The notes below the pieces were generated by a model that worked only from the letters and a program-made list of their open reading frames with translations, made no database searches and had not been told where the DNA came from. Of a stretch of 64,000 nt of DNA, positions 18,246-25,747 are shown piece after piece. The stretch comes from Lepagella muris (lineage in GTDB: Bacteria > Bacteroidota > Bacteroidia > Bacteroidales > Muribaculaceae), in the NCBI RefSeq assembly GCF_004793975.1, contig NZ_SRYB01000004.1:149613-213612 (forward strand), in the 5' to 3' direction. Positions within the stretch are counted from its first letter, which is position 1, and each line of letters opens with the position of its first letter. The position numbers and the translations under genes were made by a program.

Positions 18246-19043
18246 TCAGGATATTACACGGAGTTCGTAGGAGTCGCCCCTATTACATACAATTTCCATA
18301 TTGGCAACTGAAAGAGCTGCCTTTGTACGCCTTACAAGAGTATATAACGACTCCTCGGCATTACTCTTGTTGCCCCATAGAGCCGAGCATAAGGTAGCTT
18401 TATCCACTTTCATATCGGGAGCGTCAAGAAGCATCTGTGCCAACTGCCTTTGCATGGGTGTCAGTTTGATTCCGGTAAGTGATGGAATAGAAGGCACTTC
18501 CACGGCAAGCTCTGTTATGGGTTCCGTTTCTTTGCGTCGCCAAATATACATTGATACTATCGATAGTAGCGACAGAGAGAAAAATACTCCGGGCAAAGTT
18601 TGGTCAGATGCAGCGAATACCGATGCCATAGAACAGTCTGCAAATCCTTGTAACTGCACGGCAACTCCACTTATATTGTTTTCGGGTATAAGCATTATGG
18701 AGTCAGAAGCAATCTTATGACCTTTGATTTTCGGTGCTGTAGTTCTTTTGTCCACGAGTGCAAGTATGAAATAGGCATCCTCTTTCAAGGCTGCATTTCT
18801 GAAATTGACATCGGAAGCTTGATATATTATCGGCTTGTGAGTCGTCTCGTGCATCTTACGCAAGGCTGCTATGGTGTCTTGCCTTGTCCATAGCTCCCTA
18901 TTCTCGTTCGCAAAAGCAAACATCGCCTCGTTCAGATCATCGGCAATATTCTGCCTGGCATTGGAATACGAAAAACAACTTGATATCAAAGATGCAATCA
19001 TAAAAGCCAGCGGTACGAACATCCCATAACGTAGTTTATTCAT
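18246..19043 (-). CDS. ToxR-like membrane-anchored wHTH regulator
   Basis: 265 residues. An N-terminal membrane anchor (VPLAFMIASLISSCF), an extracytoplasmic domain of about 120 residues, a second membrane helix (LPGVFFSLSLLSIVSMYIW) at about 150-168, and a cytoplasmic C-terminal winged helix of OmpR type ('LTPMQRQLAQMLLDAPD', 'LCSALWGNKSNAEESLYTLV'). It likely senses an envelope signal and controls the receptor and GLPGLI genes downstream. This architecture is inverted relative to ToxR, with DNA binding at the C-terminus. The 95-bp gap to the receptor gene is the likely operator. Confidence 0.85.
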   Translation of the reverse strand: MNKLRYGMFVPLAFMIASLISSCFSYSNARQNIADDLNEAMFAFANENRELWTRQDTIAALRKMHETTHKPIIYQASDVNFRNAALKEDAYFILALVDKRTTAPKIKGHKIASDSIMLIPENNISGVAVQLQGFADCSMASVFAASDQTLPGVFFSLSLLSIVSMYIWRRKETEPITELAVEVPSIPSLTGIKLTPMQRQLAQMLLDAPDMKVDKATLCSALWGNKSNAEESLYTLVRRTKAALSVANMEIVCNRGDSYELRVIS

Positions 19044-19099
19044 ATTGTTATTTGCTTTTTGTATTCTACATAATTCTATTCTTCAAAAGAAGTTGGTCG

Positions 19100-19241
19100 T
19101 TAGAATTGATATCCGAGCGACAGGAATATATTTTGGCTAAGTTTCTTCTTAGGAACCCAAAATTTTGAGCCATTTATCTTCTTGGGCTAAGGAAATTGCC
19201 GCAATCATTGAAATGGCTAAAAATACAGGTAGCTTTTTCAT
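19100..19241 (-). pseudogene. Outer-membrane protein gene with internal deletion
   Basis: The start codes a signal peptide (MKKLPVFLAISMIAAISLAQ) and a few mature residues. A +1 frame change then leads to a typical barrel end, 'KKKLSQNIFLSLGYQF' and stop at 19100-19102. The whole middle of the gene is gone. I infer a small outer-membrane beta-barrel protein that was part of this envelope locus. Confidence 0.65.
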
Positions 19242-19250
19242 AGTTCATGA

Positions 19251-19679
19251 TTAATTGTTTTTGATTTCTTGATTGATTGAATTGTATATGTTTCGCAGCA
19301 GTGTTGTGTCCGGACTGATTATCTGGAACGAGCCACTTTCTATTCGGGCATTGACCTGTGGTGCCATGATAACCGAGTCATTGAATACAAATCCCAAGCG
19401 TTGACCTATCATCATCTCGGTGGCATCCGCAAAATCATTGATTCTGTCTGCCTTTATTTTTCCCTGTATTAACGTCTGGCATACAGTTTTTCCGTCAATT
19501 GTAAATGTATCTGTTGTCAAGACAACTTTCTCAAAATCCTTGATTGTCACCAATGACTCTCCTATAATGGTATTTTCAGTATCAGAAGCGATGGGGTACC
19601 ATCCGGCAACCTTGTGGTGTGAAGAACATCCACAAAGCGGAATCGTTAGTATAGAGATTATGACTGGTCTGAGTTTCAT
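19251..19679 (-). CDS. Lipoprotein with SecD P1-head-like domain
   Basis: 142 residues with a lipoprotein signal (ISILTIPLCGCSSHH). The part from about residue 90 reads 'GQRLGFVFNDSVIMAPQVN' followed by 'ARIESGSFQI', which closely follows the pattern of the SecD P1 head subdomain (lgIvlDgkVisaPvv... GsgqI). The protein-export role of SecD is not implied; small lipoproteins with this subdomain are found in Bacteroidota. Just downstream (9 bp) lies the broken outer-membrane gene. Assignment is by pattern only. Confidence 0.7.
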   Translation of the reverse strand: MKLRPVIISILTIPLCGCSSHHKVAGWYPIASDTENTIIGESLVTIKDFEKVVLTTDTFTIDGKTVCQTLIQGKIKADRINDFADATEMMIGQRLGFVFNDSVIMAPQVNARIESGSFQIISPDTTLLRNIYNSINQEIKNN

Positions 19680-19858
19680 TTTTTGCTATATTTATAATAT
19701 AGACTCGCAAACAATGGATATGTTACAGTCTCAACGAACAAAGTTCATCATAATTGCCTTTTATATGTCAGAAAGATTTTTTCTTAACTTTAGAGTGAAT
19801 TTATTTGTTGTTATGGAAAAGAGTGGTTAATTTTGCGTAGTTTATCTAAAAGTTAAGT

Positions 19859-20344
19859 ATGACACTACGATATTCAATAGAACTCATTGAAGAACATGAT
19901 GCTGTAAACTTCTACAGCATCCATTTAAGCGAGGAAGAACTCTCGGAACTTGAAAGATTCTTTGAGAAATTCCCTGAGGGATCTCCTTTTGATGAGGATG
20001 TTGACACCATCATTGCGTGGCTTGACAAGATAGGTGAAACAGGCGCTTTGGAAAGATATTTCAGATATGAAGGTAAGTATGGAGATGGAGTAAGCGCCAT
20101 TCCCATTGAAACAAGCAATTTGAGGTTATATTGCATCAGATTGTCTGATAGAATTCTGATATTTGGTAACGGTGGTGTTAAGAATTGTGCTGCATGGCAG
20201 GATAGTGATACACTTGCTGAATATGTGGAGATGCTTGTCGATACAAGCCGTTTCATAACATCCTGTCTTGCCAATGGCACTCTATATATGGTTGATAAGG
20301 AAATAATAGGGAACTTAAATTTTAGTCGCGATGAAAAGAAGTAG
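19859..20344 (+). CDS. Putative toxin-like partner of XRE regulator
   Basis: 161 residues, acidic, without signal or membrane segment. The middle reads 'SNLRLYCIRLSDRILIFGNG', a pattern seen in HigB/Gp49-like RelE-superfamily proteins, in which such strands form the core sheet. It overlaps the XRE-family gene by 14 bases, toxin first, as in higBA modules. The N-terminal 60 residues are not typical of HigB. I call it toxin-like from context and this motif; it may be another sensor or co-regulator. Confidence 0.6.
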   Translation: MTLRYSIELIEEHDAVNFYSIHLSEEELSELERFFEKFPEGSPFDEDVDTIIAWLDKIGETGALERYFRYEGKYGDGVSAIPIETSNLRLYCIRLSDRILIFGNGGVKNCAAWQDSDTLAEYVEMLVDTSRFITSCLANGTLYMVDKEIIGNLNFSRDEKK

Positions 20345-20600
20345 CATTATAGAAGCACGTCGTGCGAAAGTGTCACCGGAGGTCCGCAGAAGAGTTGACC
20401 TTTCCTTTCTCATTGTTGATCGTATCCATACTATCCTTGAAGAGCGTGGGCTACGTCAGAAGGATCTCGCGTCAATGCTTGATAAGAATGAGTCGGAGAT
20501 AAGCAAGTGGATGAGAGGCACTCATAATTTCACGATTGAAACCATATCGCAGATAGAAAATGTGCTTGGAGTGCACATTTTACAGGTGGTTGAGGTATGA
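20331..20600 (+). CDS. XRE-family helix-turn-helix protein, antitoxin-like
   Basis: 89 residues. A complete Cro/CI HTH lies at about residues 32-80 ('GLRQKDLASMLDKNESEISK', 'WMRGTHNFTIETISQIENVL'). Its start lies inside the end of the preceding gene, which implies coupled translation. Together the pair fits a type II toxin-antitoxin module in which this protein neutralises the partner and represses the operon. A promoter should lie in 19700-19858. Confidence 0.8.
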   Translation: MKRSSIIEARRAKVSPEVRRRVDLSFLIVDRIHTILEERGLRQKDLASMLDKNESEISKWMRGTHNFTIETISQIENVLGVHILQVVEV

Positions 20601-20650
20601 AATTCCTATATAAATCTTAATATTGGAAATAGTTAGGAGTCAGGAGATTA

Positions 20651-20920
20651 TTATTTCTTATTCCTATTACGGAAATATTCAGAGTGTACTTTGTAAGCCA
20701 ATATGGTCGCTATGATTACAAATATGATAGCTCCCAGGCCCACACATCCACGCAAGAAAATCATTGTTTTATAAGGAATAGAGTCTATCCACACTATCGT
20801 TGCAATTTGAATTGCAATGATAATACCTATTACTATCAACGCAGCATATTTTATTTTTTTGAATTGGGGAGCATTGAATAAATTGTCTATATCGTATTTG
20901 TTTTGCCAGTAATTTTTCAT
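20651..20920 (-). CDS. Small two-helix membrane protein
   Basis: 89 residues with two hydrophobic helices ('AALIVIGIIIAIQIATIVW' and 'GCVGLGAIIFVIIATILAY') and a basic C-terminus (RNRNKK). The N-terminus is hydrophilic and cytoplasmic by the positive-inside rule. No family recognised. It converges with the XRE gene. Confidence 0.55.
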   Translation of the reverse strand: MKNYWQNKYDIDNLFNAPQFKKIKYAALIVIGIIIAIQIATIVWIDSIPYKTMIFLRGCVGLGAIIFVIIATILAYKVHSEYFRNRNKK

Positions 20921-21035
20921 ATAGCAAAGTTAAAAATTTTTTGTATAAAACTTTCAACACATGGCATTTTATCTCAAAATCAGGAACTTTTTTATTAAAT
21001 TTCCCGAAACAATGTTGCGTCTGCACATGCCTATC

Positions 21036-21227
21036 TCATCTGTCACGTTTTTTATATCGTAAGAACTGCATTATTCCTACAAAGATAAAACTAAAAGCAC
21101 AATAAAATAACCAGTTGTTGACATCTTTATCGTAGCCGAGTTCTATTATCAAAATAGTAATAAATCCGAGAAGCCCGAGAATCGCCATTGCTCCGCATAT
21201 CTTCTGCTTTAAGCTATTACTTATCAT
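21036..21227 (-). CDS. Small two-helix membrane protein
   Basis: 63 residues with two hydrophobic helices ('GAMAILGLLGFITILIIEL' and 'WLFYCAFSFIFVGIMQFL') joined by a short charged loop, ending in basic residues (RYKKRDR). It stands alone between the other small membrane protein gene and a GNAT relic. Function unknown; the compositional pattern and clean ATG support a real gene. Confidence 0.5.
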   Translation of the reverse strand: MISNSLKQKICGAMAILGLLGFITILIIELGYDKDVNNWLFYCAFSFIFVGIMQFLRYKKRDR

Positions 21228-21262
21228 AGTTTTTATTTGTTATTGTGTTAATTCTATAAAGG

Positions 21263-21410
21263 TTATTTTAAGTCAAGATACATCATTCTGGTATGCAATT
21301 TATCATCATTAAGTAGATTGTAAAAGTCCTTTTATTCCTGCTCATTTGGATAAAGGAATTTAAAACCGTTCTTCAGATAAAAAGATGAACATTCTTGGAA
21401 AAGATCAAAT
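21263..21410 (-). pseudogene. 3' relic of a GNAT acetyltransferase (toxin-like)
   Basis: In one - strand frame the sequence reads 'SSFYLKNGFKFLYPNEQE', an in-frame stop, then 'LHTRMMYLDLK' and a second stop. 'FYxKNGFKF' and 'TRxMYxDL' are the closing motifs of GNAT enzymes found after short antitoxin-like genes in Bacteroides. The N-terminal acetyl-CoA-binding half is absent. The preceding gene on the same strand is such a short gene, so I read this as a decayed toxin. Confidence 0.65.
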
Positions 21411-21596
21411 TTATTTTCCATTGCGACCGAGAATTTTCTCCCTTAAAACTCGACCTTTTTCTTCGACCATACGAAGCATATTTTTTTGCTCTTCTGTCAA
21501 AGGAATACGAGTCGTAGGTCGATTCTCAGCAGCCTCTATAAAAAGTTCAGCAGTGCGACCCGATAGTTCAGGTGATGTATGTATTGCTATTGCCAT
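21411..21596 (-). CDS. Small antitoxin-like protein
   Basis: 61 residues from the internal ATG at 21594-21596 (MAIAIHTSPELSGRTAELFI); the longer frame to 21638 adds an unlikely leader. The opening resembles the short proteins (MAxAIKxxPxLxGKxAxxF) that precede GNAT genes in Bacteroides and are thought to be antitoxins. A helical, charged C-terminus (LTEEQKNMLRMVEEKGRVLR) follows. Its partner GNAT gene is reduced to a relic directly downstream, so it now looks like an orphan. Confidence 0.6.
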   Translation of the reverse strand: MAIAIHTSPELSGRTAELFIEAAENRPTTRIPLTEEQKNMLRMVEEKGRVLREKILGRNGK

Positions 21597-21818
21597 AATT
21601 CTAATTAGAAAATGTTTAAATATAAAACGGACGGCCATTTCTGTTTGTTGCGCAAATATAGAACTTTTTCTAATGCCATACCACCTCCATTTTCCAAAGA
21701 TTACTGAACAGCCGCCCTATTTTCCGAGTTTTATCGGACAGCAATAATTAAAAAAACAATCTTATACATTAAACGGGGGATCAGACCAACATTGTAGAAA
21801 AATTAGTATCTTTGTAAT

Positions 21819-23267
21819 ATGAATAAAGTTGAATTGACACACTTACTCGATAAACTTATTTCGCTTCCGCAGGAAACGGAATTGGTGGAGTTTAAACATA
21901 ATTTTCACTCTGAGGAGGAAATTGGACAACGCCTGTCAGCACTATCCAATAGTGCCGCCCTTGTCAATGAGCCGTTTGGATATCTTGTATTCGGTATTGA
22001 GGATGGCACCCATAATGTTATCGGTACAAGCTTCCAGGCGAAGCAACGTAAAAAAGGGAACGAAGAGCTTGAAATGTGGCTGCTTAACCGCCTCAACCCC
22101 AGAATCGATATTGAGTGTTTTGAATTTGATAAAGAGGACAAGCATATCTCACTTTATAGGATTCCAGCTGCGACAGAGCGTCCCGTCACATTCCTAAATG
22201 TCGCATATATCCGTATCGGGTCGTTGACAAAACCACTTTTAGGTTATCCGGAAAAAGAAATGAAACTATGGAAGAAAAATCGTGGCAAAACCATTGACAA
22301 GACGATTATAAAAGAGTGTGGTAGTTCTTCCGAAGTCATTCGGCTCCTCAGTGCAGAGACTTACTTTGACCGATTGAAAATCCCAATGCCGCAAACTGTT
22401 GACGGCATAATGGAGCGTTTCGTATCTGAAAAGTTTGTCGTACCGGAGCTAACGGGATACGGAATTACCGAATTAGGTGCGATACTGCTTGCCAAAGACC
22501 TACGGGATTTCGATAGTCTTTACCGTAAGGCTGTGCGTGTGATTGTGTACAAAGGGAAAAACAAGCTTGAAACTGTCAGGGAAAAATCTTTTGAACAGGG
22601 ATATGCCGTCGGGTTTCCTATGATGATTGATTGGGTGAACGGGCAACTCCCGGCTAACGAGGAAATCGGGCGTGCATTACGTAAGGATGTGAGGATGTAC
22701 CCAGAGATAGCGATCCGGGAAATATCTGCCAATATGATAATCCATCAGGATTTTTTCATCATGGGTTTTCCGATGATAGAGATATACTCTGACCGTGTTG
22801 AAATCTCATCCCCGGGACAACCTCTAATAAGTACAGACCGATTTATTGACGAGTATCAATCACGGAACGAGGGACTTGCCGACATAATGCGTAGAATGGG
22901 ATTCTGCGAGGAAAAAGGAAGTGGTATGGATAAGGCACTTTCAGCGATTGAGGAATATCAGTTGCCTCCAATTAAATACCGAGTTTCTGACATTCGTACC
23001 ACAATTATTCTTTCCGCGTATAAGACATGGGGCGAAACCACAAAGGACGAGCGTGTGCAAGCCTGTTATCAACACGCTTGTCTGAAATATCTTGGTAACG
23101 AAATGCTTACTAATAAGTCATTACGAGAGCGTCTTGGGGTTGAAGAGAGGAACTATCCATTGGTTTCGATTGTTATCAAGGAAGCTCTCGCGCAGGGTTT
23201 GATTAAGATCGGCACACCTGAGGGTACCAATCGAAGAGACATAGCCTATATACCGATATGGGGATGA
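21819..23267 (+). CDS. Schlafen/AlbA_2-domain transcriptional regulator-like protein
   Basis: 482 residues. The N-terminal 130 residues are an AlbA_2/Schlafen nucleic-acid-binding domain ('ETELVEFKHNFHSEEEIG', 'LSNSAALVNEPFGYLVFGIE', 'TFLNVAYIRIGS'). The middle carries an ATPase-like RecG C-terminal segment ('REISANMIIHQDF', 'EIYSDRVEISSPGQPLIS', 'EEKGSGMDKAL'). A winged-helix-like end closes it. Such proteins are widespread in Bacteroidota and linked to regulation or defence, but no specific role is known. A -7-like TATCTTTG-type box (AGTATCTTTGTAAT, about 21806) lies only a few bases before the ATG, so the leader may be very short. Confidence 0.85.
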   Translation: MNKVELTHLLDKLISLPQETELVEFKHNFHSEEEIGQRLSALSNSAALVNEPFGYLVFGIEDGTHNVIGTSFQAKQRKKGNEELEMWLLNRLNPRIDIECFEFDKEDKHISLYRIPAATERPVTFLNVAYIRIGSLTKPLLGYPEKEMKLWKKNRGKTIDKTIIKECGSSSEVIRLLSAETYFDRLKIPMPQTVDGIMERFVSEKFVVPELTGYGITELGAILLAKDLRDFDSLYRKAVRVIVYKGKNKLETVREKSFEQGYAVGFPMMIDWVNGQLPANEEIGRALRKDVRMYPEIAIREISANMIIHQDFFIMGFPMIEIYSDRVEISSPGQPLISTDRFIDEYQSRNEGLADIMRRMGFCEEKGSGMDKALSAIEEYQLPPIKYRVSDIRTTIILSAYKTWGETTKDERVQACYQHACLKYLGNEMLTNKSLRERLGVEERNYPLVSIVIKEALAQGLIKIGTPEGTNRRDIAYIPIWG

Positions 23268-23612
23268 TTTTCATGTAAATTCATGTAATGGACTCTTTGA
23301 TGCTCAAGCGACCTGAGTCATGTAATATTTAAATAACTCTGTAAGATAGTGAATTATGGGTTGTAAATTCATATATAGTTCATGTAATATATATATGAAT
23401 GACATGACTCTCATAATCCCTTGGCTTAAGGAGATCAACGGAAAGAGGTGGTTCGTTCAGGGGGCGCGATAATCTTTGAAATGACTTATGCCCAGAGTCG
23501 GTTCTGCTATGACTTTGAGGTCATCAATCTTTCGATTGCAGAGGTAGAGAGGATTTTATCTGTTGATGCCGGATGGTTGAGAGAAATATTGTCTACAAAT
23601 TTTTGTAAAAAT
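23268..23612. other. Intergenic region with TCATGTAA repeats
   Basis: The first 140 bases hold four copies of TCATGTAA (near 23271, 23281, 23318 and 23382), two in the context AGTCATGTAATAT/GTTCATGTAATAT. The rest has two short open frames with no recognisable family (for example from the ATG at 23398). They may be remains of a gene. No intact gene is supported. Confidence 0.45.
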
Positions 23613-23641
23613 AAAATGCCGCGTTGTTGGCGCGGCATTTT
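23613..23641. terminator. Bidirectional hairpin terminator
   Basis: A perfect 11-bp stem (AAAATGCCGCG / CGCGGCATTTT) with a 7-base loop. The A-run and T-run make it usable in both directions. It lies five bases past the stop of the GH63-type gene, so it ends the polysaccharide locus. Confidence 0.85.
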
Positions 23642-23645
23642 GGAA

Positions 23646-25607
23646 TCAGGCTTTGGACTGCTCTTTCTTTGTCTTTTCTTTTTGGGTTTTCTCTTTTTGG
23701 GAGGAGCCGTATTCGTGGTAGAGCATTATCAGATGGGATGCGCTCCAGCTGAAATGGGGTGCTTTCAGCCGTTTTCCGGTGTGTGTGTCATAGTTTTCGT
23801 GTATGGGTGCTCCCTCTTTCAATCCGTCGAGACGGTCGAACACCTGACGTGTGTATTCGTCTGCCAGATCGCCGTAGCCGTAGTTGCGTAGACCGTTGAT
23901 GGCGAAGTATGTCTGGTCGAGCCATATCGGACCACGCCAATAGCCGCGCGGATTATATTTCGGATTGTCGGCGGCAATCGTCGGGAAGGGTATGAAAGTG
24001 GAAAATTTCTTCTCATCCTTCAGCGTCGGCATCATCTTCTCCACCTGTTCCGGCGATGCGAGTCCGGTCCAGAGCATGGTGTATGCCTCGCAACCGGGGT
24101 CTCCTACGAATTTGCCGTCGAGCGTGCGGTCGAAGAAGAAGTTGCGCTCATTGTCGTAGAAATAATCCTTCAGCTCCGCAGTATGGTCCGGGGCATCGAA
24201 TTTCTCGCCGAGGATTTCTGCAAACTTCTTGAGATACATGCATTCGTTGGCAAGATAAGCGTTGAGATCCACGCTCTCCTGATCCATGCTCCACGCATCG
24301 TCAGAACCGTTGGAAAGCATCTTTGTGTCGTCGAAACGTATCGCGTTGTCCATACCGCTCTCCCATGCTGCTGCCTCAAGAGTGCCGTCGGTGGCTCCGT
24401 ACTCACACATGCCATTCCGGTCATGGTCGCGCTTATCATACCACCATTTATAGTAGGCGAGCAGCTGAGGATACATCTCGGCGAGGAATGCCTTGTCGGC
24501 GGATGCCTCCCAGATCTTATTGACCGCCCAACATACCAACGGTGGCTTGCTGTTGCGTGCATTATTTTCAGTGGGGTCGGTATATATGCAGTCGATTATC
24601 ATTCCGTCGGGGAGCTGATAGTCAAACATCGCGCGGATATTGTTCTTTGCGAGTTCCGGATCGAAAGTAGCGGCACCTGCCACGAATCTCCAGCTGTCCC
24701 ACGCCCACAGACCGACGAAATATCCTACGGCATGACTCGGTATTATGCCGTCGTGTAGAAGTCCGCCACGTGCGGCGCGGTGATTGGATACGAGCGTGGT
24801 GATAGCCTTGACAGCGATACGGTCGTATTCCTCCGGCATATCGTCACGCAGGGTCTTCTGAAGATAATTTGCCCAACGGGAAGAGTTTACCTGTAACGCC
24901 TTCGCCGGATTTGTCAGAATACTGTCGACGGTGGTTAATCCGGATTCCAGCGCATCGGGGGAATCAAAAAGACTTATCACCACATAGTCCTTGTCACGAG
25001 CGGGCACGATCGCCTTGTAGTTGTCGGATGATATGGAGATCTCCACATCGGGTCGGAAGGTCAATGCAAGTGTTTCTCCTGATGGATGGGATGCCACCAC
25101 GGTGTTCCCATTCAAAGAGAGACTAATATCCTTTGCCCAATCTATGCCGGAGCAGATGATCTCATTACCCGTGGAGTTTGCGATGGAGAGAAGGGCTGAA
25201 TGAGAGTTTATGAAATTCAGACGTTGGGCAATCTCGCCGTCGGCATATTCTGACATTAAGCGGATTTCTCCGGGATAGTAGCATGATGAGTCAGCCGCCG
25301 TCAATTTTGCGGCATTGACGGGAGTCACATTCAGAGCCGTTTTCGCGAGCCATTGCCTACGGTTCATGTCAAGGCTGAAGGGACCGCAGAAACCGTTTAT
25401 TTCGGTCTCTTTCTCAGGAATCGTGAATCCGAACCATGCACCGGCATCAGTAAACCAACCGGTGCATCTGTGTAGAGTATCGGGAGTGTATGATATGTCG
25501 AAAATATCCGGATACTCATATCGCACTTCGTTGGCGGCATCTATGCCGGTGCAGGCAGTCGGAATGATTGCGACGGCTGCGAGTGCGGAGATAAGCAGAG
25601 ATTTCAT
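23646..25607 (-). CDS. GH63/MGH1-like family glycoside hydrolase lipoprotein
   Basis: 653 residues with a lipoprotein signal (AAVAIIPTACTG). An N-terminal beta domain is followed by an (alpha/alpha)6 barrel from about residue 260. The family's catalytic acid is expected in 'GLWAWDSWRF' and the base in 'APIHENYDTHTG'. Other conserved segments are 'RGYWRGPIWLDQTYFAING' and 'WSASHLIMLYHEYG'. Relatives cleave alpha-glucosides or alpha-mannosides such as mannosylglycerate or trehalose-type sugars. The C-terminus is a lysine-glutamate-rich tail, probably disordered. It is the last gene of the locus, downstream of the beta-galactosidase. Confidence 0.88.
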   Translation of the reverse strand: MKSLLISALAAVAIIPTACTGIDAANEVRYEYPDIFDISYTPDTLHRCTGWFTDAGAWFGFTIPEKETEINGFCGPFSLDMNRRQWLAKTALNVTPVNAAKLTAADSSCYYPGEIRLMSEYADGEIAQRLNFINSHSALLSIANSTGNEIICSGIDWAKDISLSLNGNTVVASHPSGETLALTFRPDVEISISSDNYKAIVPARDKDYVVISLFDSPDALESGLTTVDSILTNPAKALQVNSSRWANYLQKTLRDDMPEEYDRIAVKAITTLVSNHRAARGGLLHDGIIPSHAVGYFVGLWAWDSWRFVAGAATFDPELAKNNIRAMFDYQLPDGMIIDCIYTDPTENNARNSKPPLVCWAVNKIWEASADKAFLAEMYPQLLAYYKWWYDKRDHDRNGMCEYGATDGTLEAAAWESGMDNAIRFDDTKMLSNGSDDAWSMDQESVDLNAYLANECMYLKKFAEILGEKFDAPDHTAELKDYFYDNERNFFFDRTLDGKFVGDPGCEAYTMLWTGLASPEQVEKMMPTLKDEKKFSTFIPFPTIAADNPKYNPRGYWRGPIWLDQTYFAINGLRNYGYGDLADEYTRQVFDRLDGLKEGAPIHENYDTHTGKRLKAPHFSWSASHLIMLYHEYGSSQKEKTQKEKTKKEQSKA

Positions 25608-25619
25608 TGTCGTTTAGTG

Positions 25620-25745
25620 TTTAGGGTTTATGGTTTAAGGTTTATGGTTTATGGTTTAAGATTTGAGGTTGGAGGTTTGAGAATTAATCAACTATCAACT
25701 ATAAACTATCAACTATAAACTATCAACTATCAACCATCAACTATC
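25620..25745. repeat. Two blocks of 7-bp tandem repeats
   Basis: Nine units of the TTTATGG/TTTAAGG type fill 25620-25682 and eight units of the AACTATC/AACTATA type fill 25690-25745. The two blocks are roughly complementary in composition, and together span the whole gap between the GH63 and GH2 genes. A similar heptad array is at 29896-29923, and the window ends in GTTTATAGTTTA. Confidence 0.85.
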
Positions 25746-25747
25746 AA

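Noticed and set aside
23448..23891. 147-codon + strand frame crossing the terminator at 23613
   Set aside because: It overlaps the terminator and the end of the GH63-type gene; no support for a product.
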